The notes under the pieces were generated by a model that had not been told where the DNA came from, ran no database searches, and worked only from the letters and a program-made list of their open reading frames with translations. DNA of 13,669 bases from Porticoccaceae bacterium (GTDB lineage: Bacteria > Pseudomonadota > Gammaproteobacteria > Pseudomonadales > Porticoccaceae), in NCBI GenBank assembly GCA_028822945.1, contig JAPKCN010000028.1:1-13669 (forward strand), given 5' to 3'. A program made the translations under genes and the position numbers. Each line of letters starts with the position of its first letter. Within the stretch, counting starts at the first letter, position 1. Positions 1 through 7,291 of this stretch are shown piece after piece.

Positions 1-54
1 CCACCGACCCCAGCATTATGAATGCTGTGCTCTAACCAGCTGAGCTACGTAGCT
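1..54 (-). tRNA. tRNA-Met (elongator, anticodon CAT), partial
   Basis: Read on the minus strand, this is the 5' part of an elongator methionine tRNA, which delivers Met at internal AUG codons. The acceptor strand AGCTACG, the TA linker, the D-arm (GCTC...GAGC) and a 5-bp anticodon stem (CAGCA/TGCTG) are all visible. The 7-base loop TTCATAA carries CAT at 18-20. The T-arm and 3' end lie beyond the left edge. CAT is also the unmodified anticodon of tRNA-Ile2, but the acceptor and D-arm sequence closely follows bacterial elongator tRNA-Met (GGCTACGTAGCTCAG type). It lies downstream of ychF on the same strand, as I recall for Pseudomonas. Confidence 0.93.
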
Positions 55-99
55 AAAAAGACGACATGGTGTTTTGTGTAAAGCAGATTTACGGCGAGA

Positions 100-128
100 A
101 GTGTGGCCACCATGCGGCTATTTGTCAA
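100..128 (-). promoter_or_regulatory. Candidate promoter for tRNA-Met
   Basis: On the minus strand a perfect -35 hexamer TTGACA (128 down to 123) is followed after 17 bases by CACACT (105 down to 100), a 3/6 match to TATAAT. The tRNA 5' end at 54 is about 45 bases further on, which leaves a short 5' leader for processing. The -35 box and spacing are good and the -10 box is poor, so this is tentative. The gap 55-185 otherwise shows no gene. An open frame there on the plus strand overlaps the ychF end and has no recognisable content. Confidence 0.35.
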
Positions 129-185
129 GGTTACACTGCCTACCCCAATTTTTTTGAGTCTTGTCCGCAGGGTTTTTCAAAATTT

Positions 186-1277
186 TTATACATTGAACCT
201 AAAATGAATGATGTCGCCGTCTTTGACAATATACTCCTTACCTTCTAAGCGCCATTTTCCTGCATCTTTGGCGCCCTGTTCACCATTTCCAGCAATAAAG
301 TCATCGTAGCCGACGGTTTCTGCGCGAATAAAGCCTTTTTCGAAGTCAGTGTGTATCTTGCCAGCGGCATTCGGTGCCGTATAGCCTAAAGGAATGGTCC
401 ATGCGCGTACCTCTTTGACTCCGGCGGTAAAGTAGGTATGAAGTCCTAGCAGCGAGTATCCGGCGCGGATAACGCGATTGAGCCCGGGTTCCTGCATACC
501 CATCTCCTCTAGGAACTCAGCTTTTTCGCTGTCTTCGAGTTCGGCAATCTCCGCTTCTAGTTTGTTACAGATCGGCACCACAAGGGCTTCCTCGGCCTCG
601 GCAATCGCCGTCACAGTGTCTAAGTAGGGGTTGTCGCTAAAACCGTCTTCATCGACATTGGCGATGTACATAGTCGGTTTGAGGGTCAGTAGACTGAGCG
701 GTTTTAGGCGTTGGAGTTGGTCTTCGTCGAGCGCCATCGCGCGCAAAGGTAGCGCTTCGTTGAGATGTGGCAAGAGTGTCTCTAAAAGCGCTGCCAGTGC
801 TATCGAATCGGCATCTCGTCCCTTGGCGCCCTTATTGGCCCGGTACAGAGCTTTTTCAACACTCTCGAGATCGGCGAGAGCCAGCTCGGTATTAATTACA
901 TCGATATCGTCCTTGGGGCTAATTTTTCCATCGACATGGATGACATTATCATCGTCAAAACATCGCACCACATGAGCTATGGCGTCGGTTTCGCGAATAT
1001 TTGCCAAAAACTGATTACCCAGTCCTTCGCCTTTTGATGCGCCAGCGACCAGTCCGGCAATATCGACAAACTCCATACTGGTGGGAACCAAGCGCTCGGG
1101 TTTAACAATCTCAGCGATGCGGTCTTGGCGTGAGTCGGGTATTGGCACCACGCCGGTGTTCGGTTCAATCGTGCAAAACGGAAAATTTTCGGCGCTGATA
1201 CCCGCTTTGGTAAGGGCGTTAAAAAGGGTCGATTTACCTACGTTTGGTAGGCCGACGATGCCGCAATTAAAGCCCAT
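186..1277 (-). CDS. ychF: Ribosome-associated YchF/OLA1-family P-loop ATPase
   Basis: This 363-residue protein has the usual full length for the YchF/OLA1 branch of the Obg-related P-loop NTPases. These cytosolic proteins bind the ribosome and prefer ATP over GTP. Residues 9-17 form the P-loop (GLPNVGKST), residues 72-75 the DxxG motif (DIAG), and NVDE at 207-210 replaces the NKxD guanine-specificity motif, as is typical for this family. The C-terminal part, from about residue 280, is the TGS domain (HTDFEKGFIRAETVGYDDF region). The ATG start is preceded by GAAGGAT at good spacing. It follows pth by 40 bases and is probably in the same operon. YchF is linked to stress responses and translation in E. 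coli, but its exact role is unsettled. Confidence 0.97.
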   Translation of the reverse strand: MGFNCGIVGLPNVGKSTLFNALTKAGISAENFPFCTIEPNTGVVPIPDSRQDRIAEIVKPERLVPTSMEFVDIAGLVAGASKGEGLGNQFLANIRETDAIAHVVRCFDDDNVIHVDGKISPKDDIDVINTELALADLESVEKALYRANKGAKGRDADSIALAALLETLLPHLNEALPLRAMALDEDQLQRLKPLSLLTLKPTMYIANVDEDGFSDNPYLDTVTAIAEAEEALVVPICNKLEAEIAELEDSEKAEFLEEMGMQEPGLNRVIRAGYSLLGLHTYFTAGVKEVRAWTIPLGYTAPNAAGKIHTDFEKGFIRAETVGYDDFIAGNGEQGAKDAGKWRLEGKEYIVKDGDIIHFRFNV

Positions 1278-1317
1278 ATCAGTATCCTTCAGGGTAGTTT
1301 TTGGAGTTGCTATTACT

Positions 1318-1950
1318 CTACGGTTGTTGTTTGGTTCCGCTGTTCACATTACTGACTTGGGAAGCTTTTTTGTCGCTGTGTAGACCGGTCATAGCTTTTT
1401 CCCAATCGCCGATAATTGCCAACGGCAGCCAATGCAGAGCGCGATCAATACTCTCGATAATCCTTTCGCGCTCCTGCATAGGTGGGTTTTTAAGTACAAA
1501 ATCGGTAACCATTTTGGCGTGCCCAGGGTGACCTATGCCAATTCGTAGTCGCGCAAACTCGCGACTGTTGCCCAAGCATTGGATAGTGTCGCGCAGCCCG
1601 TTGTGGCCCCCGTGGCCTCCGCCTTTTTTAAATCGCACCGTGCCTGGTAATAAATCCAGTTCATCGTGAACAATCAGAATTTCGTTGGGCTCGAGTTGGT
1701 AGTAACTAGCGATTGCTGCAACCGCTCGACCGCTGTGGTTCATATATGTTGAAGGTACCAAGAGGCGCACATCGCAACCACCGAGGGTGATGCGCACAGT
1801 AGAACCGAAGAACTTGCTGTCAACTTTTAATGCCGCGTGCTGCGTTCCTGCTAGGGCGGCAACAAGTTCGGCGCCGGCGTTGTGCCGCGAGCACTCATAG
1901 GCAGGGCCGGGATTCCCCAACCCTGCAATGAGTTTGATCGGCGAGTCCAC
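1318..1950 (-). CDS. pth: Peptidyl-tRNA hydrolase
   Basis: Pth cleaves the ester bond of peptidyl-tRNAs that drop off ribosomes, recycling tRNA in the cytosol. The 210-residue product carries the family's active-site set: Asn13 in GLGNPG, the catalytic His23 in SRHNAG, Asn71 in TYMN, Asp96 in HDELDL and Asn117 in GGHNGLRD. The start is GTG at 1948-1950. An in-frame TAG four codons upstream excludes a longer protein, and no ATG lies nearby. A Shine-Dalgarno match is not obvious. The last 20 or so residues are polar and look like a disordered extension. It sits 29 bases after rplY and just before ychF, a conserved order, so cotranscription is likely. Confidence 0.97.
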   Translation of the reverse strand: MDSPIKLIAGLGNPGPAYECSRHNAGAELVAALAGTQHAALKVDSKFFGSTVRITLGGCDVRLLVPSTYMNHSGRAVAAIASYYQLEPNEILIVHDELDLLPGTVRFKKGGGHGGHNGLRDTIQCLGNSREFARLRIGIGHPGHAKMVTDFVLKNPPMQERERIIESIDRALHWLPLAIIGDWEKAMTGLHSDKKASQVSNVNSGTKQQP

Positions 1951-1979
1951 TGCCGAGTACTATGCGCCAGCCTCTAGCG

Positions 1980-2633
1980 CTAGCCTTCGCTACCGCTATC
2001 GGTCTCGCCATCACCTGAAGCTTCGTTATCGGACGCTTCTGAACCACCACCCTTGAGTTTGTTGACGGCGGCTATTGGCAGGTCGTGGTCACTACCGTGA
2101 TTCAATGCGACACTCTCAACCCCCAAGGGCAGTTTAATATCAGAGATATGTAGTGTTTCTCCAAGGGCCAATGCAGCAACGTCTACCTCGATATACTCGG
2201 GCAGGTCTTTAGGGAGGCATTGAATCTCCAACTCGCTCATGGTGTGGGAGATAATTCCACCGTCCTGTTTAACACCGACACAGGCATCTTCGTTAATGAA
2301 GTGCAGCGGCACTCGAATCGTCAATGCAGTCGTTTTGCTGATACGCAAAAAATCCATATGCAAAATTGCCGTCTTTGCCGGATGCCGCTGGAGATCTTTG
2401 AGAACCACATCTTGACTTTTTCCGTCGATATCCAGTCTGACGATATGTGAATAAAACGCCTCGTTTTCCAAAGCTTTAAGGACGTCTTTATGTACCAGCG
2501 TAATCGATTGTGGATCTTTTTTCCCGCCGTAGACGATACCGGGTATTTCTCCGGCCAGACGCCGCAGGCGGCGGCTCGCACCTTTCCCTGAAACTTCGCG
2601 GCCCTTCGCGTTCAATGTAAAATCAGTAGACAT
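1980..2633 (-). CDS. rplY: 50S ribosomal protein L25 (CTC/TL5 type)
   Basis: L25 binds 5S rRNA in the large subunit. This is the long form: an N-terminal L25 5S-binding domain (residues 1 to about 95) and a C-terminal CTC beta domain (to about 190), 217 residues in all. The N-terminus, with GKGASRRLRR and GIVYGG, matches the family. The frame is open to 2702, but I place the start at the ATG at 2633. It gives the standard MSTDFTLNA beginning, and TTAGGAG lies about 7 bases upstream. The last 23 residues form a Gly/Ser/Glu/Asp-rich acidic tail that is probably disordered. It follows prs by 95 bases and precedes pth. Confidence 0.96.
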   Translation of the reverse strand: MSTDFTLNAKGREVSGKGASRRLRRLAGEIPGIVYGGKKDPQSITLVHKDVLKALENEAFYSHIVRLDIDGKSQDVVLKDLQRHPAKTAILHMDFLRISKTTALTIRVPLHFINEDACVGVKQDGGIISHTMSELEIQCLPKDLPEYIEVDVAALALGETLHISDIKLPLGVESVALNHGSDHDLPIAAVNKLKGGGSEASDNEASGDGETDSGSEG

Positions 2634-2728
2634 TATGCGTCTCCTAAGTTGTGCCACTACAGACCGCGACCAGAGCTGCAGTGGATTTTCGAAATACCTC
2701 AAAATGAGGCGGTTATTATCGTACCCGA

Positions 2729-3670
2729 TTACAAAAACATGGCACTGATAGATTCTTCGTTACTAATTCGTCGCACTGTCTCAGCCAACAATGGGCCGAG
2801 CGGCAAAACACGAATAACGGCACATTGTTGTGCCTCGTCGCTCAATGGGATACTGTTAGTCACCACCAACTCGTCGAGTTTCGATTTGTTCAAATTATTA
2901 ATGGCATTTCCACTTAGTACAGCGTGGGTAGCATAAGCAACTACTTTAGCGGCACCATTATTTTTTAATGCTTCTGCCGCCTTGCCCAATGTGCCTGCGG
3001 TATCGACAATGTCATCCACCAACACACAGGTTCTATCTTTTACTTCACCAATTAAGTTCATTACTTCCGATTGATTGGCGGACGGTCGACGCTTGTCGAT
3101 AATGGCTAAATCGCAGTCGAGTTGTTTGGCGAGGGCGCGCGCGCGGACCACGCCGCCTATGTCTGGGGATACAACTTGTAGGTTGGGGTAGTTGCGGCGC
3201 TCGATGTCGCCCAATAACACAGGTGCTCCATAGACATTGTCGACAGTGCAATTAAAAAAACCTTGAATTTGTTCTGCGTGCAGATCTACCGTCAGAACTC
3301 GATCAACGCCGACATTTGAGAGCATGTCGGCGACCACTTTCGCGCTGATTGGCACGCGTACCGAGCGCACTCGCCGATCTTGTCTGGCATACCCAAAATA
3401 CGGCACTACTGCGGTGATGCGACCCGCCGAAGCGCGTCTTAGTGCATCGATCATTAAAACTAATTCCATGAGGTTACGATTAGTGGGTGAGCAGGTTGGT
3501 TGCACCACAAACACATCGTGACCGCGCACATTGTCGCGGATTTCTATGTTGATCTCACCATCGGAAAACAGTGATACCGCTGCATTACCCATCGCCACGC
3601 CTAGTGCGCGCGCGATTTCATCAGCGAGCGCGGGGTTGGCATTCCCGGAGAAAACCATTAATCTGGACAC
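2729..3670 (-). CDS. prs: Ribose-phosphate pyrophosphokinase (PRPP synthetase)
   Basis: Prs makes PRPP from ribose 5-phosphate and ATP, feeding purine, pyrimidine, histidine, tryptophan and NAD synthesis. Visible signatures are the ATP-binding YFGYARQDRR segment, the DLHAEQIQGFF motif, SPDIGGVVRARA with IDKRRP, and the PRPP loop VLVDDIVDTAGT. An ATG at 3691 is in frame, but I prefer the GTG at 3668-3670. It gives 313 residues and an MSRLMVFSGNANP N-terminus like other family members, and an AGGA lies 8 bases upstream, inside the longer version. The C-terminus ISNEESISAMF is intact. It lies after tRNA-Gln, with rplY downstream. Confidence 0.97.
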   Translation of the reverse strand: MSRLMVFSGNANPALADEIARALGVAMGNAAVSLFSDGEINIEIRDNVRGHDVFVVQPTCSPTNRNLMELVLMIDALRRASAGRITAVVPYFGYARQDRRVRSVRVPISAKVVADMLSNVGVDRVLTVDLHAEQIQGFFNCTVDNVYGAPVLLGDIERRNYPNLQVVSPDIGGVVRARALAKQLDCDLAIIDKRRPSANQSEVMNLIGEVKDRTCVLVDDIVDTAGTLGKAAEALKNNGAAKVVAYATHAVLSGNAINNLNKSKLDELVVTNSIPLSDEAQQCAVIRVLPLGPLLAETVRRISNEESISAMFL

Positions 3671-3784
3671 GGCTACTTTCCTGTTTTGCATAGTGGCTAG
3701 TTTTGTTGCTAGTAGACAATTGTGTTAAATACTGACTATTTGAATTAATTGTGCTTAGAGTCACTTTAGATCAGTATGCATGTA

Positions 3785-3860
3785 TGGCTGGGGCGGGAGG
3801 AGTCGAACCTCCGAATGACGGGATCAAAACCCGTTGCCTTAACCACTTGGCGACGCCCCA
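3785..3860 (-). tRNA. tRNA-Gln (anticodon TTG)
   Basis: A complete 76-base tRNA on the minus strand with the CCA tail encoded. The acceptor stem TGGGGCG pairs with CGCCCCA, followed by the discriminator G and CCA. The anticodon stem is ACGGG/CCCGT with loop TTTTGAT, so the anticodon TTG (plus-strand 3825-3827) reads CAA, and CAG by wobble. The T-arm GGAGG-TTCGACT-CCTCC is perfect. It starts 5 bases after the ispE stop and ends about 115 bases before prs. It is therefore probably processed from the lolB-ispE-prs transcript, as the conserved position in Pseudomonas relatives suggests. Confidence 0.97.
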
Positions 3861-3865
3861 ATAAT

Positions 3866-4729
3866 TTACTTACTCAACTGCTGAAAGAGAGGAGAGCGAT
3901 TAACGCCCCGAGAAACAAACGCCTGCCATTCACTTGGCACTTGGCCGAGGATCCTTTCCGCCACACTTTGGCTCTCAAAACTGCAGTACACGCTAGCTCC
4001 AGTTCCCGTCATATGCGGTTTGGCGTAGCTTTTCAGCCACTCTAACGCCTCACTTACCTCATTATAAAGTTGCTCAACAATTGACTGACAGTCGTTTCTG
4101 AAAGCATCTGCCGATTTGAATAGCTCTACGTCGAGGGCGCACATTTTGAGTGGTGGCGAGTTCCTTGTCAATTCGGGATGTGAAAATATTTCTGCAGTTG
4201 AAATTTGTACTGGCGGAGTTACCACTAAATACCAAGGGGTCGGCAGCGTGATTGGACGTAAGCGCTCTCCAATCCCCTCGGCGAGCGCGCTATATCCATA
4301 CACAAATACTGGCACGTCGGCACCTAGGCGAGCGCCAAGCGCGGCCAACTCGGCAGTGCACAAATTACAGTTCCATAACGCATTGAGTCCCACCAACGTA
4401 GTTGCTGCGTCGCTACTGCCACCGCCCAGGCCAGCACCGATCGGCAGTTTTTTGTCAATCTGAATATGACAGCCACGTTTGCTGCGGGTAGTGTCACGAA
4501 GCAGATGGGCGGCGCGTACCGCGAGATTGTCCTCTGGCGCGATATTGAGGACATCATTGGCCAGTAAAATATACGGTTTGTCGCTGGCTCGTAGAGTGAT
4601 GACATCGCCGATATCGAGTAGTTGAAACAGCGTCTGCAGTTCGTGGTAACCGTCGTTGCGGCGCCCGAGAATGTGCAAAAACAAGTTCAGTTTCGCCGGC
4701 GCACTAAGAATGAGGGTATCTGGCATCAT
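3866..4729 (-). CDS. ispE: 4-diphosphocytidyl-2-C-methyl-D-erythritol kinase
   Basis: IspE is the GHMP-family kinase that phosphorylates CDP-ME in the MEP pathway to isopentenyl diphosphate. The ATP-binding glycine loop PIGAGLGGGSSDAA is at residues 96-109. The substrate-binding/catalytic residues are Lys13 (PAKLN) and Asp138 (GADVP), and the C-terminal GHMP motif is MTGTGASVY. The frame extends upstream to a GTG at 4750. I choose the ATG at 4727-4729 because it overlaps the lolB stop as ATGA, which suggests translational coupling, and because it gives 287 residues, close to the usual 283. A second ATG follows directly at 4726. No strong Shine-Dalgarno is visible, which fits coupling. Confidence 0.96.
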   Translation of the reverse strand: MMPDTLILSAPAKLNLFLHILGRRNDGYHELQTLFQLLDIGDVITLRASDKPYILLANDVLNIAPEDNLAVRAAHLLRDTTRSKRGCHIQIDKKLPIGAGLGGGSSDAATTLVGLNALWNCNLCTAELAALGARLGADVPVFVYGYSALAEGIGERLRPITLPTPWYLVVTPPVQISTAEIFSHPELTRNSPPLKMCALDVELFKSADAFRNDCQSIVEQLYNEVSEALEWLKSYAKPHMTGTGASVYCSFESQSVAERILGQVPSEWQAFVSRGVNRSPLFQQLSK

Positions 4730-5313
4730 TGAGAGTCTGTTGTGCGCCACTCAGACACCATCAGCTTAAACGATAGGTTTGCGCTCTGTCCGCGTATTTT
4801 ACTCGGTAGGAAGCCTATCGCAGTGCGCTTGTATCCAGAAAAAGACAGCGTCCATCCGCGCTGCAAGAAACCGCTGGCTTGCCCCTGTGGATTGGTTGCT
4901 AAGGCTTTAACCGGACGTTCGTCCGGCATTGGAATGCCGCGCAGCCACCAGCACCAACTGTCGACGGGCAAAGCTATACCGGTGGCTTGTAGCACCAGTT
5001 CATCGGGTCGTTTAAAAAGCGTCTGGCCGTCGTATTGCATCTGCGCCATGTCTGCATTACCCTCGATCAACGCGCTGCCAAACCCAAGCGGGCCCGATAG
5101 TGAAATGCGGTAGGCGTCGCCGCGCTGAACCCAATCCAGCCCCGCTGATGTGCCCTTTTGTGGAGACTTGACAGCTAACTTACCGATTGCTCGCCACTCG
5201 TCGACTGCAGATACAGATTGCCTGTGTTGCCGCCAGGCATCTAAATCCACTTCGCTGGGCGGCGGTTGGGTGGCGCAACCGGCTAGTAGCAGGGCGAACG
5301 CCAATGCCTTCAC
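4726..5313 (-). CDS. lolB: Outer-membrane lipoprotein receptor LolB
   Basis: LolB takes lipoproteins from periplasmic LolA and inserts them into the inner leaflet of the outer membrane. It is itself a lipoprotein. Residues 1-13 form a short signal peptide ending in the lipobox LAGC, with Cys13 the lipidation site and Ala at +2, which favours outer-membrane sorting. The 195-residue length, position and WRAIGKLAVKSP and LPVDSWCWWLRG segments fit LolB. The start is GTG at 5311-5313, which shares GTGA with the stop of the upstream TPR gene. The downstream ispE overlaps by ATGA. In many gammaproteobacteria lolB-ispE-prs is a conserved unit. The sequence is divergent, so the call rests on both motif and context. 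Confidence 0.93.
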   Translation of the reverse strand: MKALAFALLLAGCATQPPPSEVDLDAWRQHRQSVSAVDEWRAIGKLAVKSPQKGTSAGLDWVQRGDAYRISLSGPLGFGSALIEGNADMAQMQYDGQTLFKRPDELVLQATGIALPVDSWCWWLRGIPMPDERPVKALATNPQGQASGFLQRGWTLSFSGYKRTAIGFLPSKIRGQSANLSFKLMVSEWRTTDSQ

Positions 5314-7064
5314 TGCTCTTGATCCACTTCGCTATGCGAGGCCCCCAGCCGCTGCATAGTGGTGACTATATTCTCGTGCTCGGGTACTCTTTGAAGGCCT
5401 CGTTGCCAAGCTTTCAAAGCCATTTCTCGATTGCCCATAACCCAGTGTATTTCGCCGAGATGGGCGGCAATTTCAGGGTCTGGCATCATTTCCATCGCCC
5501 GTTCGAGATAGCCGAGAGCTTTCTCGTTCTCGCCACGTTTATAGAGTACCCATCCCATGCTGTCGATAATCGCAGGGCTTTCTGGTTGTAGCGTGTAGGC
5601 TTTTTGAATGAGGTCATAGGCTTCATCTAACCGCTGGGTGTGTAATACCATGGTATAGCCAAGGGCGTTAATCGCAGCTGCATTATTCGAATCCTGGGCG
5701 ATAATTACCCGCAAATCTAACTCGGCGCGAGCAAAATTACCCTGTTTCTCGGCTATCATAGCCCTGGCATAAAGCAGATTTTGGTCTTCGGGTCGCTGTT
5801 GAATACCCTCGCTGAGCAAAAGCAGCGCCTGCTCAGGCAAATTTTTGCTAATAAGCAGGTTGGCCTCTAATTCAAATAGAGAACCGATTTGTTGAGGCGC
5901 ACTGGCACGCGTTTCCCGCAGATATTGCCGCGCGGGCTCGAGATTTTCACCTTCCAGCAGCAATAAGATCGTGCGCGCCGCTGCCGTGAGGAAATTAGTT
6001 CCGCTATGAACTTGTCGATAGTAGCCAACAGCCGAGGTCCAATCACCATTGCTCTCTGCAATACTGCCTAGATGATATGACGCGTCGTCGCGAAAGCTCG
6101 GATCCCTAGTCAATGGTAAAAGTAGTTGTTGCGCCGGTGCGGGCATCTCGCGATCGAGGTACAAGAGCGCTAATAAAAAATTCACTTCAGACCTGCGGGG
6201 ATTTGCTAAACGCAACATTTCAAACTGCTCGAGGGCATTTTCGCGATCGCTTATGGTTAGCAAACGAGCATACTGTAAACGCAATTTGTAGCTTGCGGGA
6301 AAGTCCTCAAGTGCTGTTTTGAGCAAATTTATAGCGTCACCAGTACGATCCTGTTGGTTATAGATTTGCGCCAGTAATAGGCTTCCACGCGGATCACCGG
6401 GGTGGCGCCGGGTAAAATTCAGCGCGGCAACCTCTGCCTGCTTCAGGCGGCCGCTCTCGCGCAGCAACATGGCGATTGCCAGGCGGCCGATGTAGTCTTC
6501 GCTGGATTGTAAACGAATAGCCTTATAGGCCGCTAAAAGAGCGTCAATTTGTGCTTCTTTACGGCCTTCGGCGATTGCCGTGACTGCCAACAGCACTGAG
6601 CTATCGCCCTCGTTTTGGTAGATCCAGTCGGCATGTGGCAGTGCATCAATTGCATTTCCGGTCAGTGCATACGCCTGCAGCATTGCGCGATGTGCCTCGC
6701 CGCTTTGCGGTTTAATATCGAGCCATAGCGAAGCCATTTGTAGCGTCTTATCAGCATTCTCTATATGCCGTGCAATTCCAAATGCCATTTCGGTGACGCC
6801 AGGGTCGCGGGTATCCAGAGCTTGCTTACAGTAGAGCGGTAATGCAATAAAGTATTGCTGGCGGAGCAGGGCAATATCAGCGATCAGGAGGTCATTGAGC
6901 GTTTCTTTACTGAACGCCAACACGGTCGGTTCTGCTGGTTTAACTTGCTCGAGTATCACGGTAGTCGCAGCATCGTCGGCTAAATCCATCGAGTTACTGG
7001 CACAACCCGCACACAACAAGGAAATGAGTATCGCGAAGATTAGTGGTAACAAAGAGTGTTTCAT
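5310..7064 (-). CDS. Tetratricopeptide-repeat outer-membrane lipoprotein
   Basis: This 584-residue protein has a signal peptide (MKH, then a hydrophobic stretch) and the lipobox CAGC with Cys21 followed by Ala, so an outer-membrane lipoprotein is likely. The rest is nearly all helical TPR repeats. The clearest are near the C-terminus, for example NNAAAINALGYTMV, SPAIIDSMGWVLYKRG and IAAHLGEIHWVMGN. The frame is open to 7175, but the ATG at 7064 places the signal peptide at the N-terminus. The 37 extra residues would bury it. Pseudomonas has a similar TPR protein in the same place before lolB. The function is unproven, and a scaffold in envelope assembly is inference. Its stop overlaps the lolB start by 4 bases. 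Confidence 0.9.
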   Translation of the reverse strand: MKHSLLPLIFAILISLLCAGCASNSMDLADDAATTVILEQVKPAEPTVLAFSKETLNDLLIADIALLRQQYFIALPLYCKQALDTRDPGVTEMAFGIARHIENADKTLQMASLWLDIKPQSGEAHRAMLQAYALTGNAIDALPHADWIYQNEGDSSVLLAVTAIAEGRKEAQIDALLAAYKAIRLQSSEDYIGRLAIAMLLRESGRLKQAEVAALNFTRRHPGDPRGSLLLAQIYNQQDRTGDAINLLKTALEDFPASYKLRLQYARLLTISDRENALEQFEMLRLANPRRSEVNFLLALLYLDREMPAPAQQLLLPLTRDPSFRDDASYHLGSIAESNGDWTSAVGYYRQVHSGTNFLTAAARTILLLLEGENLEPARQYLRETRASAPQQIGSLFELEANLLISKNLPEQALLLLSEGIQQRPEDQNLLYARAMIAEKQGNFARAELDLRVIIAQDSNNAAAINALGYTMVLHTQRLDEAYDLIQKAYTLQPESPAIIDSMGWVLYKRGENEKALGYLERAMEMMPDPEIAAHLGEIHWVMGNREMALKAWQRGLQRVPEHENIVTTMQRLGASHSEVDQEQ

Positions 7065-7178
7065 AAGTTTATTTTCGCGGATATTGACAGTGATGACAAC
7101 GATTAGCCAAAAAAATTCAATTGCGAACTGTTCATAGGCGTATAAAAACTCACTCGATTCGTTATCGGTAAGCAAAAA

Positions 7179-7272
7179 TTGCCTCCTAAAAGCAACGCCG
7201 CGCGTTATACTTGTCCCTCGCGGGTCTTGCCTTGGGCATCAATTCACGTCGAGGGTGCTCGCGCAAATTGCG
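7179..7272 (+). promoter_or_regulatory. Candidate hemA promoter and structured leader
   Basis: In the 227-bp divergent spacer a good -10 box TATACT lies at 7206-7211. TTGCCT at 7179-7184 is 21 bases upstream, too far for a normal -35, so the promoter call is weak. Downstream, CCCTCG (7215-7220) can pair with CGAGGG (7250-7255) around a 29-base loop, and CGCAAATTGCG (7262-7272) is a small perfect palindrome just before the hemA start. I saw no clear promoter for the leftward TPR-lolB-ispE genes in the same spacer. Confidence 0.3.
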
Positions 7273-7291
7273 ACATGGCTGGTAATGGGCT

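Noticed and set aside
66..248. 60-codon plus-strand open frame after tRNA-Met
   Set aside because: It overlaps the ychF end on the opposite strand, has no ribosome site and no recognisable sequence features, and covers the likely tRNA promoter.
2634..2702. Upstream extension of rplY to 2702
   Set aside because: The ATG at 2633 has a good TTAGGAG site and the family N-terminus. The extra residues have no counterpart in L25.
2697..2709. CCTCA-AAA-TGAGG hairpin between prs and rplY
   Set aside because: The stem is only 5 bp, no T-run follows on the coding strand, and the genes are probably cotranscribed.
7065..7175. Upstream extension of the TPR lipoprotein frame to 7175
   Set aside because: It would place 37 residues before a clear lipoprotein signal peptide. 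The ATG at 7064 puts the lipobox Cys at residue 21, as expected.
7179..7211. TTGCCT...TATACT as a standard sigma-70 promoter
   Set aside because: The spacer is 21 bases, outside the normal 15-19. Only the -10 is kept as a weak candidate.
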